This document shows positions 9,221 to 17,323 of a stretch of DNA of 64,000 bases, one piece after another; position 1 is the first letter of the stretch; every line of letters begins with the position of its first letter. The position numbers and the translations under genes are program-made. Source of the stretch: a virus; the IMG/VR virus record IMGVR_UViG_3300042521_002634, positions 34,427 to 98,426 of that record. One strand, 5' to 3'. Below the pieces are notes generated by a model. It was not told the origin of the DNA, did no database searches, and saw nothing but the letters and a program-made list of their open reading frames with translations.

Positions 9221-10948
9221 TTACACCTCTGTTGTTGGCGTCGGCTCTGTCGTCTTTTCTGGTGTCGGCGTCTCTACTGGCGATTCGGCAGCACTCGGCT
9301 GCGCTGTCTCTGTCTCTGGCGCGCCCTGCAAAATCTGCTGTAGTGCAGACGGCACAGGCGCGACGCTCGTAGCTTGCTGTGCGCTTCTTGCAGCGTCCAT
9401 GACGTCAGGCGCGATCGCCGTCAGCACAGCTTGAGTAAGTTCAGGAGAGATTACGCCCTTGTCGATTATCATACGAAGAGCGACTTCCTTAGCTGTTGGT
9501 GCGTCGGCCTCGCTAAATCCATGAGCACGGCGCCAAGTATCGTATGAAACTGCACCACGGTCAAATCCACTGTCAGCGTCTGCAGCGCGGTCATTACGAG
9601 TTGATACCTGCGATGGGTCGTACCAAGCGACAATTCGTGAAACTTCCGTTGGATCAAATCCATTAGCAATCAAGTATGGACGCAGATAGACAACTGTCAG
9701 CGCGTCGGCGATAAGCAGCATCAACGGTTCGATGTGAGCCTTATACAACGACTCATCAATTTGAAGTGCGTTGCTATACTTTACGTTTGCCATTCCGGTA
9801 ACAACATCTTTTGGAATGTCGATGCCTTGAAGAATACGCTCAAGAACACGGTCAGCTCGCTGAGCAAGTGACGGGTCGAACGAACGCTCGAACTTGAACT
9901 GCTTAATCTTGTCACCAAGCTCTGCTGGGCCGCGAATGATCAACGGTACAACAGCGCTTGCTGAGTCCTCGTCGCGGATCGGCGTCGTCATAGCATCGAT
10001 CAGCGCGTCTTCAAATTCGTCTTGTTGCTCTTCAGGCGTCGGCATTGACTCAAAATCTGAGCCCGTGTCGTAAGGATAGTCAGGATCTGGATTAGCAGCG
10101 ACGCTAAGTCCGTCTGGCAAATACAAAGCTCCTGCGTTTAATCGTGACCGCGCAGTTGCACGGAACGTGCGATTCAAAAGCATAAGTTCAGCGCAGAGAT
10201 CTAACAGTCCACGAAGCGATGAATCTGCTTCGTCGCTGTAGCGAGGATGCGCGCGCCAGATGCGGCCAACAAACGCACTTCCTGGAACTTTAATTCCGCC
10301 TTTGCGTGTAGCGTCCTGACCAGACAACTCTCGTCGAGGCGAGATGACGTAGTTACCGCGCGTGTCAAGCGACACTTCGTCTACTGAGCGAATGTCCCAT
10401 GACTCTGGAATACTGTGCCCGGGACGCGCTGGCATCTGCACGAGATAGCACTCGCCTGCAACGCTAAGATTCAACGCTGCGTCTCGAAGCATTCCAGCTT
10501 GGCCGCCGTAAGCAGAGTCAAGACGCGATAGCGCGCGTTCTGCTGCCGCGGCTAGTGCAGCGTCCACCTTAGTGGCTGAACGAACGTTGACAGGCATCTC
10601 TGCTGGGTTCTCAACAACTGCTGCGTGCAAACGAATTCGTGACACGACTGAGCCAACTAAGTTAAAAGCGTATTTAATTTCTCCAATAGCGTCGTAGTAC
10701 TCCCAGGCTTCAGACTGCCATTGGCTAGAACCAGCAGAGCGACGTTGCCTGAACATCTCTGCTTCATTCTTATTGTTTACGCTTACCTGTGCGGCAGCCG
10801 CTGTAAGACCGCGCGGCGCGTTATATGGAACTGAAATAGCTGGTGAGTATCCAGAAGGCACGATAAGCGAAGATGACAATACCTGCGGATTAGTAGCGTT
10901 TGTGCGACGTGTTCGTGCTATTGATTGATTGCGCCTGAAGACGCCCAT
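9221..10948 (-). CDS. Portal protein
   Basis: A 575-residue portal of actinophage type, the dodecameric ring at the vertex through which the terminase pumps DNA. The start is supported by a GAGGAG ribosome-binding site just upstream. The N-terminus has EYYDAIGEIKYAFNLVGSVV, a typical early portal helix. The middle carries the clip/stem-like segment with LERILQGIDIPKDVVTGM followed by KYSNALQIDESLYKAHIEP, a strong portal signature. The C-terminus has a Pro/Thr/Glu-rich tail (about residues 535-575). Length is normal for the family. It lies between the DUF1360 membrane protein and the DUF5824 gene. Confidence 0.92.
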   Translation of the reverse strand: MGVFRRNQSIARTRRTNATNPQVLSSSLIVPSGYSPAISVPYNAPRGLTAAAAQVSVNNKNEAEMFRQRRSAGSSQWQSEAWEYYDAIGEIKYAFNLVGSVVSRIRLHAAVVENPAEMPVNVRSATKVDAALAAAAERALSRLDSAYGGQAGMLRDAALNLSVAGECYLVQMPARPGHSIPESWDIRSVDEVSLDTRGNYVISPRRELSGQDATRKGGIKVPGSAFVGRIWRAHPRYSDEADSSLRGLLDLCAELMLLNRTFRATARSRLNAGALYLPDGLSVAANPDPDYPYDTGSDFESMPTPEEQQDEFEDALIDAMTTPIRDEDSASAVVPLIIRGPAELGDKIKQFKFERSFDPSLAQRADRVLERILQGIDIPKDVVTGMANVKYSNALQIDESLYKAHIEPLMLLIADALTVVYLRPYLIANGFDPTEVSRIVAWYDPSQVSTRNDRAADADSGFDRGAVSYDTWRRAHGFSEADAPTAKEVALRMIIDKGVISPELTQAVLTAIAPDVMDAARSAQQATSVAPVPSALQQILQGAPETETAQPSAAESPVETPTPEKTTEPTPTTEV

Positions 10949-10972
10949 CAGTTTCTCCTCGTCATCAACGGA

Positions 10973-10994
10973 GCGTGTTTACGATCAAACACGC
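10973..10994 (-). terminator. Hairpin at the DUF1360 stop codon
   Basis: Perfect 8-bp stem GCGTGTTT / AAACACGC with a 6-base loop. It straddles the stop codon of the DUF1360 gene and lies just before the portal ribosome-binding site. There is no U-tract, so it may modulate translation or mRNA processing rather than terminate. Confidence 0.35.
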
Positions 10995-11275
10995 GCGGCT
11001 ACTAGTCCTGTGATCGCGGACAGCGCTAAAACACACGCTACCGCAAACACTATGTTAGGTATCATAATATACATAACTACAGTCATTGATGATGTCCAAA
11101 CACTAGTGCACCAGTCACAGGTAATCAGGTAGCCGATGCCGCCTTGTTCGGGCGGATACTTTTTCCAGAGTCTTGTCCGTGCGCGATCAAGCAGTACATC
11201 GGTAGTAACAAGCCTAGTCAGGCGGTAAACGCCAAGAGCAAGCACGACGAAGTGAAATACTGAGATATCGGTCAT
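10985..11275 (-). CDS. DUF1360 family membrane protein
   Basis: A 96-residue protein with an N-terminal hydrophobic segment followed by GVYRLTRLVTTDVLLDRAR, then GGIGYLITCDWCTSVWTSS and one or two further membrane helices. The R-L-T-R-L motif and the paired Cys of CDWC are the hallmarks of DUF1360, a family common in actinophage genomes near head genes; its function is not established. It overlaps the preceding gene by 4 bases, indicating translational coupling. Confidence 0.85.
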   Translation of the reverse strand: MTDISVFHFVVLALGVYRLTRLVTTDVLLDRARTRLWKKYPPEQGGIGYLITCDWCTSVWTSSMTVVMYIMIPNIVFAVACVLALSAITGLVAARV

Positions 11276-11646
11276 TCAGTTGGGTCCTTACTCGAGTGTA
11301 GTGTATTATACGGATTCCAGCTTCGTAATCTGCTTCCGCAACCGCAGCTATCGTCACGAACGAAGATAATCGTCTTACCCGTAGAGGTAGTTAGTGATGA
11401 TTCGGTACGGGCGCTTCCGCTCCAGTTCAACTGTTCAATCGGCTCGGAGAAGATCGTCACAGGTCCTTTGTGTGAGTCCGCCGCGATCAAAACCCGAGAA
11501 TCCGTAATCAGCACGCGAACCGCCTCAACAAGCCTCGTCGGTGGTTGCGGCTGGCTGGTCTTCGTCGTCAACTGCTCAAGCGAGATGCCGTGATTCTGCG
11601 GAGCAACAAGAACTCGAGCCGGAAAGATATCGTGAAGAACCTTCAT
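11272..11646 (-). CDS. Conserved actinophage hypothetical with C-terminal GCGSRLRSWNPY motif
   Basis: A 124-residue protein with overlapping starts and stops on both sides (4 bases each), so it belongs to the HTH-to-portal unit. The N-terminal half is predicted alpha/beta. The C-terminus has a compact DDSCGCGSRLRSWNPYNT motif with two closely spaced cysteines. I recall similar tails in actinophage proteins near the portal, but cannot assign a function. Confidence 0.7.
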   Translation of the reverse strand: MKVLHDIFPARVLVAPQNHGISLEQLTTKTSQPQPPTRLVEAVRVLITDSRVLIAADSHKGPVTIFSEPIEQLNWSGSARTESSLTTSTGKTIIFVRDDSCGCGSRLRSWNPYNTLHSSKDPTE

Positions 11647-12176
11647 CTTGTAATTCTCCTATTTATCGCGCGATAGGTAACTTCTGCAGCCGCGGCGATC
11701 TCTCTAACCGTAACGCCTCTCGAGTACAGCGTGTTCACTAACTGCGTGAAATCCGCGTTCGCTTTTCCATAGGCGGAGGAGGTAGAAGAGGTAGATCTAT
11801 ATCTACTTGCGAGTTGCGCTAAAGCCTTGATACTACTCTTGTCAACTTCAGTGAGCCCCGGTGAAGCGTGCGGCATAACGTTCTTGCGCTTCGGCGCGTA
11901 TCTATCCTTCTTGGCGGGGGCGGTAGGAACGGGGTGAACTGAGTGAACTAAATTAAAGCTTGAGTTTTTCACCGCGGATATTGTTGAATCGGAAGAAGAA
12001 GAGGGAGAGATCCAAGATCTTATTGTAGATCGGGAGCGGGGCGGCGCACAGGCCTTGCCCACGGCTGACATCGACCAACCTGCGGCGACGAGCTCGCGAA
12101 CACGGGCCTTTAACTCGTTACCCGACAATGCGCCGAGGAGGCGGTGCTCACTCTCAGGTAACTGCGCTCTCTCCAT
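11643..12176 (-). CDS. Protein with two helix-turn-helix segments
   Basis: A 177-residue, basic, Ser-rich protein. Two HTH-like segments are visible: residues about 22-55 (ELVAAGWSMSAVGKACA then RSTIRSW) and residues about 150-177 (GVTVREIAAAAEVTYRAINRR). The linker is disordered and carries KKDRYAPKRKN. It opens the unit that continues into the DUF1360 and portal genes and lies downstream of the terminase gene, so it could be a DNA-binding small-terminase-like protein or a late regulator. A TACAAT box sits 6 bases before the ATG, which suggests a leaderless transcript. Confidence 0.7.
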   Translation of the reverse strand: MERAQLPESEHRLLGALSGNELKARVRELVAAGWSMSAVGKACAPPRSRSTIRSWISPSSSSDSTISAVKNSSFNLVHSVHPVPTAPAKKDRYAPKRKNVMPHASPGLTEVDKSSIKALAQLASRYRSTSSTSSAYGKANADFTQLVNTLYSRGVTVREIAAAAEVTYRAINRRITR

Positions 12177-12182
12177 TGCACT

Positions 12183-12188
12183 ATTGTA
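12183..12188 (-). promoter_or_regulatory. -10 box directly before an ATG (leaderless start)
   Basis: TACAAT on the minus strand, separated from the ATG at 12176 by six bases (AGTGCA). With transcription starting about 7 bases downstream of a -10 box, the mRNA would begin at the start codon. No ribosome-binding site is seen. The same geometry occurs at the terminase gene. Confidence 0.5.
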
Positions 12189-12504
12189 TCATACTTAATT
12201 GTGTACATCGCTGCCTTGTTTGACGAACACGACAATACCTGCGGCGGAAAAATCACACCCTGCTTGCGCTGCTCTGCGTGCGTGCCGAAGGCACGCCGCG
12301 TCTTCTGCTAGTGTCATTCACCGCGGCGGAAGACTATGTACAAGGGGAAGTATAGTACCTTGCCATAATTGCCTTGGACGTGAGAGAGGGATATGGATAG
12401 AAATACAGAAAGTGTAAAGTGTCTCCAACTTTTTTAGAAAAATATTTTTTTCTTTGCGAAAAGTTGAGCGCGAGCGAAGAAAAAAGTTGCTCTACTTTTT
12501 TAGA
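12189..12504. other. Gene-free interval between divergent genes
   Basis: Apart from the flanking promoters this 316-base stretch has no convincing ORF. It holds a perfect 7-bp hairpin at 12280-12296 (GCGTGCC-GAA-GGCACGC) and two copies of a GCGGCGGAA-type word resembling the repeats at 39.2-39.6 kb. A poly-T/A stretch near 12430-12455 precedes the rightward gene. Confidence 0.5.
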
Positions 12505-12522
12505 TTCCAAAGTTTTTATAAT
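12505..12522 (+). promoter_or_regulatory. TTCCAGAG-type promoter, plus strand
   Basis: TTCCAAAG, four bases, TATAAT. The ATG at 12529 follows after six bases, so the transcript is probably leaderless. This is the only member of the promoter family found left of 16 kb, and it follows the orientation of its gene. Confidence 0.8.
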
Positions 12523-12528
12523 GATGAC

Positions 12529-12888
12529 ATGATGAAAAGAAAAAACATTGTGAGTGTGCTACAAAGTTTGAGTGAGAAAAGCGCGCGTGCAAAGAGCTTG
12601 CCTCCTCTCACTCGAGCAGAGATGAGCAAGTGGCGAGATCCATTTGGCAGAGAGATGTTGACTAGCGCCTCTGCGTTCGCTCAACAGAAAGAGAAAGCAG
12701 AAAAGAAAAAGCGATTTGTTGTTGTTCGACACAGCGATGGAAAAGCTTGGTCAGGTCCATGGCTTAACGATGGAAAGCGATTCTCCTCAGTAGAAAGCAA
12801 GTGGCACTACTTCTTGCGAGAAGAAGACGCGGAGCAAGCTGTAGAGCGCGAAGGCTTCGACTATAGAGTTGATGTGTTTGAAATGTAG
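12529..12888 (+). CDS. Small basic hypothetical protein, probably leaderless
   Basis: A 119-residue protein, the lone rightward gene in the head module. The ATG at 12529 is chosen because it lies six bases after a TATAAT box; the longer frame upstream simply translates the promoter. The sequence is Lys/Arg-rich in its first 70 residues and ends with an alpha/beta module (KKRFVVVRHSDGKAWSGPW, then REEDAEQAVE, then YRVDVFEM). No family recognised. It is convergent with the gene at 12902. Confidence 0.8.
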   Translation: MMKRKNIVSVLQSLSEKSARAKSLPPLTRAEMSKWRDPFGREMLTSASAFAQQKEKAEKKKRFVVVRHSDGKAWSGPWLNDGKRFSSVESKWHYFLREEDAEQAVEREGFDYRVDVFEM

Positions 12889-12901
12889 AGCGTGACTATG
12901 C

Positions 12902-13345
12902 TTAGACGATGACGTTGATGAATGGTTCATCAGCGAACAAAGCTACAAGCATGTCCGCATCGACAGTGCCGGTTACCGCACGGTTGTTGGCCGCTTGATA
13001 TTGCTCTACCGCACGCTTAGTTGCGTCTGCATACCAGCCGTCTTTGTCAGTGCCTGCTTCATTGAACCCGCATTCGACTAAACGACGTTGAAGGTGATGT
13101 ACTGACAACGACTTGCGTGTTGCTGGGTTTTTGTAGATGCACATGTCAAGCCGCACGTCATCGCTGTCCGCACCGCTTGCGACAATTCCTACGCCAGACT
13201 TGACCGCACGCTTACGCGGCGCAGGTTCAGGTGTTGGTTCAGGTGTTGGTTCAGGAGCAGGCGCTACTGGCTGCTCTTCGACAACTACCGCAGCCTCTGC
13301 CACGACTGGAGTCTCTTCAACTGCTGGGGTTTCTTCGTTGCTCAT
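12902..13345 (-). CDS. Proline-rich protein with C-terminal peptidoglycan-binding-like domain
   Basis: A 147-residue protein. Residues 1-50 are a Glu/Pro/Val-rich extended segment containing EPTPEP repeats, followed by a basic RKRAVK patch. Residues about 80-140 resemble PG_binding_1: VHHLQRRLVECGFNEAG, then GWYADATKRAVEQYQAANN, then GTVDADMLVALF. The extended N-terminus suggests a tether, perhaps on the virion. It follows the terminase gene after 50 bases with its own possible -10 box (TACAAT near 13387). Confidence 0.75.
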   Translation of the reverse strand: MSNEETPAVEETPVVAEAAVVVEEQPVAPAPEPTPEPTPEPAPRKRAVKSGVGIVASGADSDDVRLDMCIYKNPATRKSLSVHHLQRRLVECGFNEAGTDKDGWYADATKRAVEQYQAANNRAVTGTVDADMLVALFADEPFINVIV

Positions 13346-13395
13346 TTGTTTACCGTACTTTCTTTAAAGACTTGATGTGTAATTGTATACCCGCA

Positions 13396-14811
13396 CTAGC
13401 GAGGCGAGAACACACGGCCACCGCCGCGGCCATTGCCGTTCCTAAAGCTTGGCAAGCGTCTGTGCGCCAACGACTTGGCTGTGATAGTTCCTCCGAGGAA
13501 GCCCGCAGGTGGCTTGATTAGCAAAGCAGTAAGTGCGTGAACTAAGGCGTCAACTCTGTCTGGTGACTTGCCTTCACCTGGAATCCATGCGCACATCTGC
13601 GACTCGAGGTCCGCAAGATAATTGACGTGATGCACGCGGTTTTGCTCGTAGGCAAGTGTGATTGGTTCAGCACGCAAGGCTTTGCCGACCTTTGAATGAA
13701 CCTCAAATACTTTGATCGTTGGGTCGATTGTGTTGATGGCATTCCGCACTAGTGCGCCGCCTTGGTTTACTTCTGCTACAACAGGGCACGACCACTTGCG
13801 CGCCATTTGAACTACCGTATTGGCCCAGCGGTCTGGCGCGCCAAGAAGTGACGCGTCCTCGAGAACCCATGAATGACGCTTGTACAAGTCACGTTCGCCT
13901 GTGGAAGCAACAACAACAATCCCGCATTCGTCGCGCGGATTCTCGGCTACGGACGGGTCGACGCCGATGCAGCGCAATGGCGCGCCAAGCGGCAGTTGTT
14001 TTTCCCGGGCGCGTTCAATCAGCTCGATAGTCCACAGCGCGCCTTCGATGTCACTAAGCATTTCACCGTAGAGCTCTTGAGCTGCCAACCGAGTGCCCTC
14101 GTAAACGCCTGTGATTGCGTCAAGATAGGTGCTTGAAAGGTTGCCCGCATTGTCAAGTGTCGAACCTCGTGACACGACAACGCGCCCAGTTTTTTCTGCC
14201 TCGTTCAGCAAGCCGTACAGCATTGGCACACGCTTTGGCGTTGTAGTGCAGATGATTTGTGGATTGGCGCCAAGACGAGTTGCAACTCGAACGTTGTCCC
14301 ACGACGTCATGCCCGCAGCGTCTGGCGACTGACGCCACGCCGCAATCTCGTCGCACCAGGCGTAGTGAAACTGAGGACCGCGAAGGCCGTCGGGTTCGTC
14401 AGCAGTAAAGCAAGTAGCCGTATTTCCGTTGGGCCAAGTCAGACGGCGCTTCGATGGCTCGTATAGTGGGCGCTCGCTTGGCGGCGAAACAGAAATGATA
14501 CCAGATTCGCCTTCAACAATTACGTCACGAACGTCGGCTGCAGTACGAGCGACAAGGGCAAAGCGAAGTTGGCCCATGTTTGTGACCTTAGCTCTATCAC
14601 GAACCCACTCCGCAGCTGACCGCGTCTTACCAGCACCGCGGCCAGCGAGGTACATCCATATTGACCAGTCATCTCCCGGCGGTGGCACTTGTTCCGGCCT
14701 TGCCCAGAGTTTCCAGTCCCACACAAGAAGCTCTGGGTCGATTCCGTCGAGAACTTTGTCACGCTCTTCGCGCGGCAACTTAGCAAGCTCTTCCATGATG
14801 CTCTTGGCCAT
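13396..14811 (-). CDS. Terminase large subunit
   Basis: A 471-residue packaging motor that cuts concatemeric DNA and pumps it through the portal. Walker A is AGRGAGKT at residues 56-63. Walker B is in FHYAWCDEIAAW. The coupling motif is in CTTTPKR. The RNase-H-like nuclease begins at CIGVDPSVAENPRDECGIV and ends around SPDRVDALVHALT. Length is typical. The start is supported by a TACAAT box six bases upstream. It is the first gene of the leftward head module. Confidence 0.95.
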   Translation of the reverse strand: MAKSIMEELAKLPREERDKVLDGIDPELLVWDWKLWARPEQVPPPGDDWSIWMYLAGRGAGKTRSAAEWVRDRAKVTNMGQLRFALVARTAADVRDVIVEGESGIISVSPPSERPLYEPSKRRLTWPNGNTATCFTADEPDGLRGPQFHYAWCDEIAAWRQSPDAAGMTSWDNVRVATRLGANPQIICTTTPKRVPMLYGLLNEAEKTGRVVVSRGSTLDNAGNLSSTYLDAITGVYEGTRLAAQELYGEMLSDIEGALWTIELIERAREKQLPLGAPLRCIGVDPSVAENPRDECGIVVVASTGERDLYKRHSWVLEDASLLGAPDRWANTVVQMARKWSCPVVAEVNQGGALVRNAINTIDPTIKVFEVHSKVGKALRAEPITLAYEQNRVHHVNYLADLESQMCAWIPGEGKSPDRVDALVHALTALLIKPPAGFLGGTITAKSLAHRRLPSFRNGNGRGGGRVFSPR

Positions 14812-14817
14812 GGAGCT

Positions 14818-14823
14818 ATTGTA
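14818..14823 (-). promoter_or_regulatory. -10 box directly before the terminase ATG
   Basis: TACAAT on the minus strand followed by six bases (AGCTCC) and the ATG at 14811. The same spacing is seen at 12183 and in several TTCCAGAG promoters, which supports a leaderless terminase mRNA. The upstream half-site TTCCAGAG is absent here. Confidence 0.5.
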
Positions 14824-15051
14824 CTACGAAGCAGCAGCCTTGTAGCCGCAAGGGCAGTGTTTTGAAAGCATTGGCATCATCCTTGCGCCACACCTCGGGC
14901 AGGGCTCTTCAACTGCCCTGCGCGAGTGATCACGGTCGTCGTAGTGTTTGTACGAAGTTACGTCCGCATGCTTTTTGACAACATGAATCATCGCATCGTT
15001 CGCGCTGTCGTGTCTGGCATCGCAGAACTTGCACTTATGTTTGCCTGCCAC
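14824..15051 (-). CDS. Small zinc-finger protein (C2H2 plus zinc ribbon)
   Basis: A 75-residue protein. The GTG start at 15051 shares one base with the TAG stop of the upstream lysozyme-like gene (TAGTG) and has a GGAG site six bases before it. Residues about 6-25 form a C2H2-like finger (CKFCDARH...HVVKKH) and residues about 50-70 a four-Cys ribbon (CPRCGARM...CPCG). Probably binds nucleic acid or a protein partner. It ends just before the terminase -10 box, so the terminase mRNA probably initiates within this junction. Confidence 0.75.
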   Translation of the reverse strand: MAGKHKCKFCDARHDSANDAMIHVVKKHADVTSYKHYDDRDHSRRAVEEPCPRCGARMMPMLSKHCPCGYKAAAS

Positions 15052-15578
15052 TAAAGACTCCAGTGACCAAGACCACCGTTGTTGTACAGATACTTTGCAA
15101 CAGCGATGTTGCACTCGACAGCGAACAGAACGTCCAAGTGCCCAAACGGCTGTCCGCAGATCTGCATAGTCACTGTTTTCCAAGTTGAGTTGATCTGCAG
15201 CAGCCCGTAGTCTCTTGACTTGTCTCTGTTGAGAGTGCTGTTGTACGCAGTTGGAGTGCATCTTGACTCGCGCCAAGCGATGAATGAAAACTGTTCAACT
15301 GGCAAACCTGCCTCAGCAAACAGCGGCTCAAATTCCGGGCAGCGTCTACTTGACTCTACTGACAGCGCCTTTATCGAGCTTTCTGCAACTGAAGTGCTAG
15401 TAACTGGCGCCGCATCAATCTCGACAGCAGGCGCCACGCTTGAAGGCGTAGTTTCTGTTGCGATTTCTACACGAACTGGCTGCAGATCCGCAGGCTCACC
15501 AAATGTCACGCTTAAACTAAAAGAAGTCAAAGAGTAGCAAACGGCAGCACCAATTGTCACCTTGGTAGACGTCCGCAT
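15051..15578 (-). CDS. Exported lysozyme/transglycosylase-like protein
   Basis: A 175-residue protein with an N-terminal hydrophobic segment (residues 8-27) acting as signal peptide or anchor. A Ser/Thr/Ala/Pro linker covers residues 40-75. The C-terminal lysozyme-like domain has a catalytic-type Glu at E104 in AWRES followed by YGLLQIN at 124-130, the core of SLT/goose-lysozyme folds. It likely cleaves peptidoglycan during entry or lysis. The architecture resembles the protein at 54875-55465. Confidence 0.8.
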   Translation of the reverse strand: MRTSTKVTIGAAVCYSLTSFSLSVTFGEPADLQPVRVEIATETTPSSVAPAVEIDAAPVTSTSVAESSIKALSVESSRRCPEFEPLFAEAGLPVEQFSFIAWRESRCTPTAYNSTLNRDKSRDYGLLQINSTWKTVTMQICGQPFGHLDVLFAVECNIAVAKYLYNNGGLGHWSL

Positions 15579-15579
15579 G

Positions 15580-15921
15580 TTAGCGTCTCGAGTTTACGTC
15601 AAGGTCTTCTGTTCTAAGCATTACTGACCACACGCTGGACAGCGCGTTGCAGAATCTGTCATCACGCAGATGATGCATTCTGTTTTTGTAGTTGTCGTAG
15701 TCAAGTTCTTCAACCGCATTGAGCAAGAACTTTTGCCAAGACTCGTCTTTGATGAAGACACGATACGGGTAGTCTGAACCTGCATGCGTGATGATGTCAG
15801 CTTCTGCAAAGTCTGCAATTGCCTGAATCGACTCGAGATCTCGAGCACGCACTACGAGCGCGTCTGCATCTTCGCGGTGGCGAACCGCACTTAAAAAGCC
15901 TGTCTGTGTAAATACCCACAT
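15580..15921 (-). CDS. Conserved phage hypothetical (MWVFTQTGFLSAV family)
   Basis: A 113-residue protein beginning MWVFTQTGFLSAVRHRED, an N-terminus found in many actinobacterial and phage proteins of unknown function. A strong AAGGAG site precedes the ATG. The middle carries HAGSDYPYRVFIKDESW and the C-terminus is helical. It ends one base before the next gene, so the two are coupled. Confidence 0.75.
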   Translation of the reverse strand: MWVFTQTGFLSAVRHREDADALVVRARDLESIQAIADFAEADIITHAGSDYPYRVFIKDESWQKFLLNAVEELDYDNYKNRMHHLRDDRFCNALSSVWSVMLRTEDLDVNSRR

Positions 15922-15988
15922 TATTATTTCTCCTTGTCATTTTGTCTTTTTGCGTAGCGGGATTGCTACGACTTTATTCAGCGCGATG

Positions 15989-16174
15989 CTAGATGTTGGT
16001 TTCTTCCATCGCTTGAATTTCTTCAAGTGACGCAGACTCTACCGTAACCGAGCTGCCGTACTCTTCTCTCATTGAACGAGCGTATGAAACGCGACGCTCA
16101 GGAGTGACATACGCGACGATGGACTTACCATCACGCGTGATTGTCGTAACCTTGTACATTTCTGGTTCTTTCAT
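15989..16174 (-). CDS. Small hypothetical protein
   Basis: A 61-residue acidic protein starting at 16174, chosen because AAGGAGA lies at the right distance upstream and because longer versions would overlap the DUF6011 gene. It resembles a short beta-strand protein (YKVTTITRDGKSIVAYVT) followed by a helix and an acidic tail. No function recognised. Confidence 0.75.
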   Translation of the reverse strand: MKEPEMYKVTTITRDGKSIVAYVTPERRVSYARSMREEYGSSVTVESASLEEIQAMEETNI

Positions 16175-16195
16175 TTCTGTCTCCTTTGTTAGTTC

Positions 16196-16214
16196 ATTAT
16201 ACACTGCTTTAGAA
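16196..16214 (-). promoter_or_regulatory. Degenerate TTCCAGAG-type promoter
   Basis: TTCTAAAG, five bases, TATAAT, overlapping the end of the upstream DUF6011 gene and feeding the gene starting at 16174. It is the weakest match in the family. Confidence 0.5.
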
Positions 16215-16775
16215 TCCAAACTTTTTTCGACACTCAGGTCCAAGTTGCAACTCACGAGAGCGAACATCTGTGAGCTCAGCTCCACATGAACCGCAGCACG
16301 AGTAGTGCTTGCCGAAGAGTTGCGTGTACTTGTACGGATCAACCGAGAGAATTGCGACGACTTCTTTAGTCTGCTCCGCTGTAAGCTTGCCGCGGTTAAA
16401 CGCGCCCGGAGCTCCATGGAGCGTGCGAATGTAGAGAGTGTTCATGTACTCTTTGATCTCAACAAAAAGCAAGTCATTTGCTACTTTGACTGACGACAGC
16501 TCGAGTTCGTCCGCAGGGATTGCGTACTTTGATTTCGGCACGCTTGCGAGAAGTGTCTGCATTCCGCCGGTCGCTTTCACGCGCTTAGGCAGCGCCAGAA
16601 ACGAGCTGATGTCCGAGCTTGCGTGCGACTTTGTGTAGTGGCCAGCAGAGATCGTGTCTTCAATGTGCTCCGCAGTATCCGCGTCAACCTCTCGGGTTGC
16701 GAGCAAGTCGCGGACAAAGCTGATCTGCTTTGGAGTCGCCATGTGGCGAAGTGTGTCTACGGCAGTAATTGTCAT
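16209..16775 (-). CDS. DUF6011-type zinc-binding protein
   Basis: A 188-residue protein. The start at 16775 has an AAGGAC site; the longer frame only translates promoter sequence. The N-terminal MATPKQISFVRDLLATR motif occurs in many phage proteins with a C-terminal treble-clef finger. The C-terminus (SCCGSCGAELTD...ELQLGPECRKKFG) has the Cys pattern of DUF6011. Such proteins may bind nucleic acid, but the role is unproven. Confidence 0.85.
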   Translation of the reverse strand: MTITAVDTLRHMATPKQISFVRDLLATREVDADTAEHIEDTISAGHYTKSHASSDISSFLALPKRVKATGGMQTLLASVPKSKYAIPADELELSSVKVANDLLFVEIKEYMNTLYIRTLHGAPGAFNRGKLTAEQTKEVVAILSVDPYKYTQLFGKHYSCCGSCGAELTDVRSRELQLGPECRKKFGF

Positions 16776-16817
16776 AACGTCCTTCAGTCGGGCCAAGCGG
16801 GTTTGCTTGACAATTAA

Positions 16818-16835
16818 ATTATATAAACTCTGGAA
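16818..16835 (-). promoter_or_regulatory. TTCCAGAG-type promoter
   Basis: TTCCAGAG, TTTA, TATAAT on the minus strand, feeding the DUF6011 gene through a leader of about 35 bases that ends in an AAGGAC ribosome-binding site. Confidence 0.85.
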
Positions 16836-16873
16836 AATGCTCAACTAAACTCGAGTTGAGAAGACTGCTTGAA

Positions 16874-16899
16874 GAGCCGGGCCCCAACCGGCCCGGCTC
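16874..16899 (-). terminator. GC-rich hairpin after the 16911 gene
   Basis: Perfect 10-bp stem GAGCCGGGCC / GGCCCGGCTC with a 6-base loop, between the stop of the 16911 gene and the promoter of the next unit. A U-tract is not obvious. Confidence 0.6.
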
Positions 16900-16910
16900 C
16901 TCGAATTCAA

Positions 16911-17216
16911 TTAGAATTCGTAGCAGTAGTATTCGTGGCGCTCGCCGACGTAGAGCTTGAGGCCGCCTCTCATCGAGGATCCTTGCAGTACGTACTGGCC
17001 ATTCGCGCGAAGCGTGAACGTCATTGTTTCGCCTTGTGGATTTGGTGTGATAATCCACTGATTGCTCATTGGCGCACCGGTTGCAACAGCGTTGTCGCGT
17101 TGGGCGACCACTGTTTTGTTGTTTTCACTGACCGCGATAACAGTCATCGCAATCGTGTCGGCGCAGAATGAGACGGATGCTCCCATTCCAATTTCTGGTT
17201 TAATCATGGTTTTCAT
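16911..17216 (-). CDS. Hypothetical beta-rich protein
   Basis: A 101-residue protein. The ATG at 17216 follows a GGACAAAA leader. The sequence alternates as short strands (SVSFCADTIAMTVIAVSEN, KTVVAQRDNAVAT, WIITPNPQGETMTFTLRANG) and ends in GERHEYYCYEF, so a small beta barrel is likely. It forms a single-gene unit with its own promoter and hairpin. Function unknown. Confidence 0.8.
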   Translation of the reverse strand: MKTMIKPEIGMGASVSFCADTIAMTVIAVSENNKTVVAQRDNAVATGAPMSNQWIITPNPQGETMTFTLRANGQYVLQGSSMRGGLKLYVGERHEYYCYEF

Positions 17217-17260
17217 TTTTGTCCTTTCGTCGTTGTCAGGCTTGTTTGCTTGACAAGATA

Positions 17261-17278
17261 AATATATCATCTCTGGAA
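17261..17278 (-). promoter_or_regulatory. TTCCAGAG-type promoter
   Basis: TTCCAGAG, ATGA, TATATT, feeding the gene at 17216. Confidence 0.85.
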
Positions 17279-17285
17279 CTCGAGT

Positions 17286-17308
17286 GGCCGGCCAGTTTGT
17301 GGCCGGCC
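17286..17308 (-). terminator. GC-rich hairpin after the 17324 gene
   Basis: Eight-bp stem GGCCGGCC / GGCCGGCC around a 7-base loop, lying between a stop codon and the next promoter. Confidence 0.55.
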
Positions 17309-17323
17309 GGCCGAACCTCGAGT

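Noticed and set aside
15052-15276. N-terminal extension of the zinc-finger gene to 15276.
   Set aside because: It lies entirely within the lysozyme-like gene in another frame; the GTG at 15051 with GGAG and TAGTG coupling is a better start.
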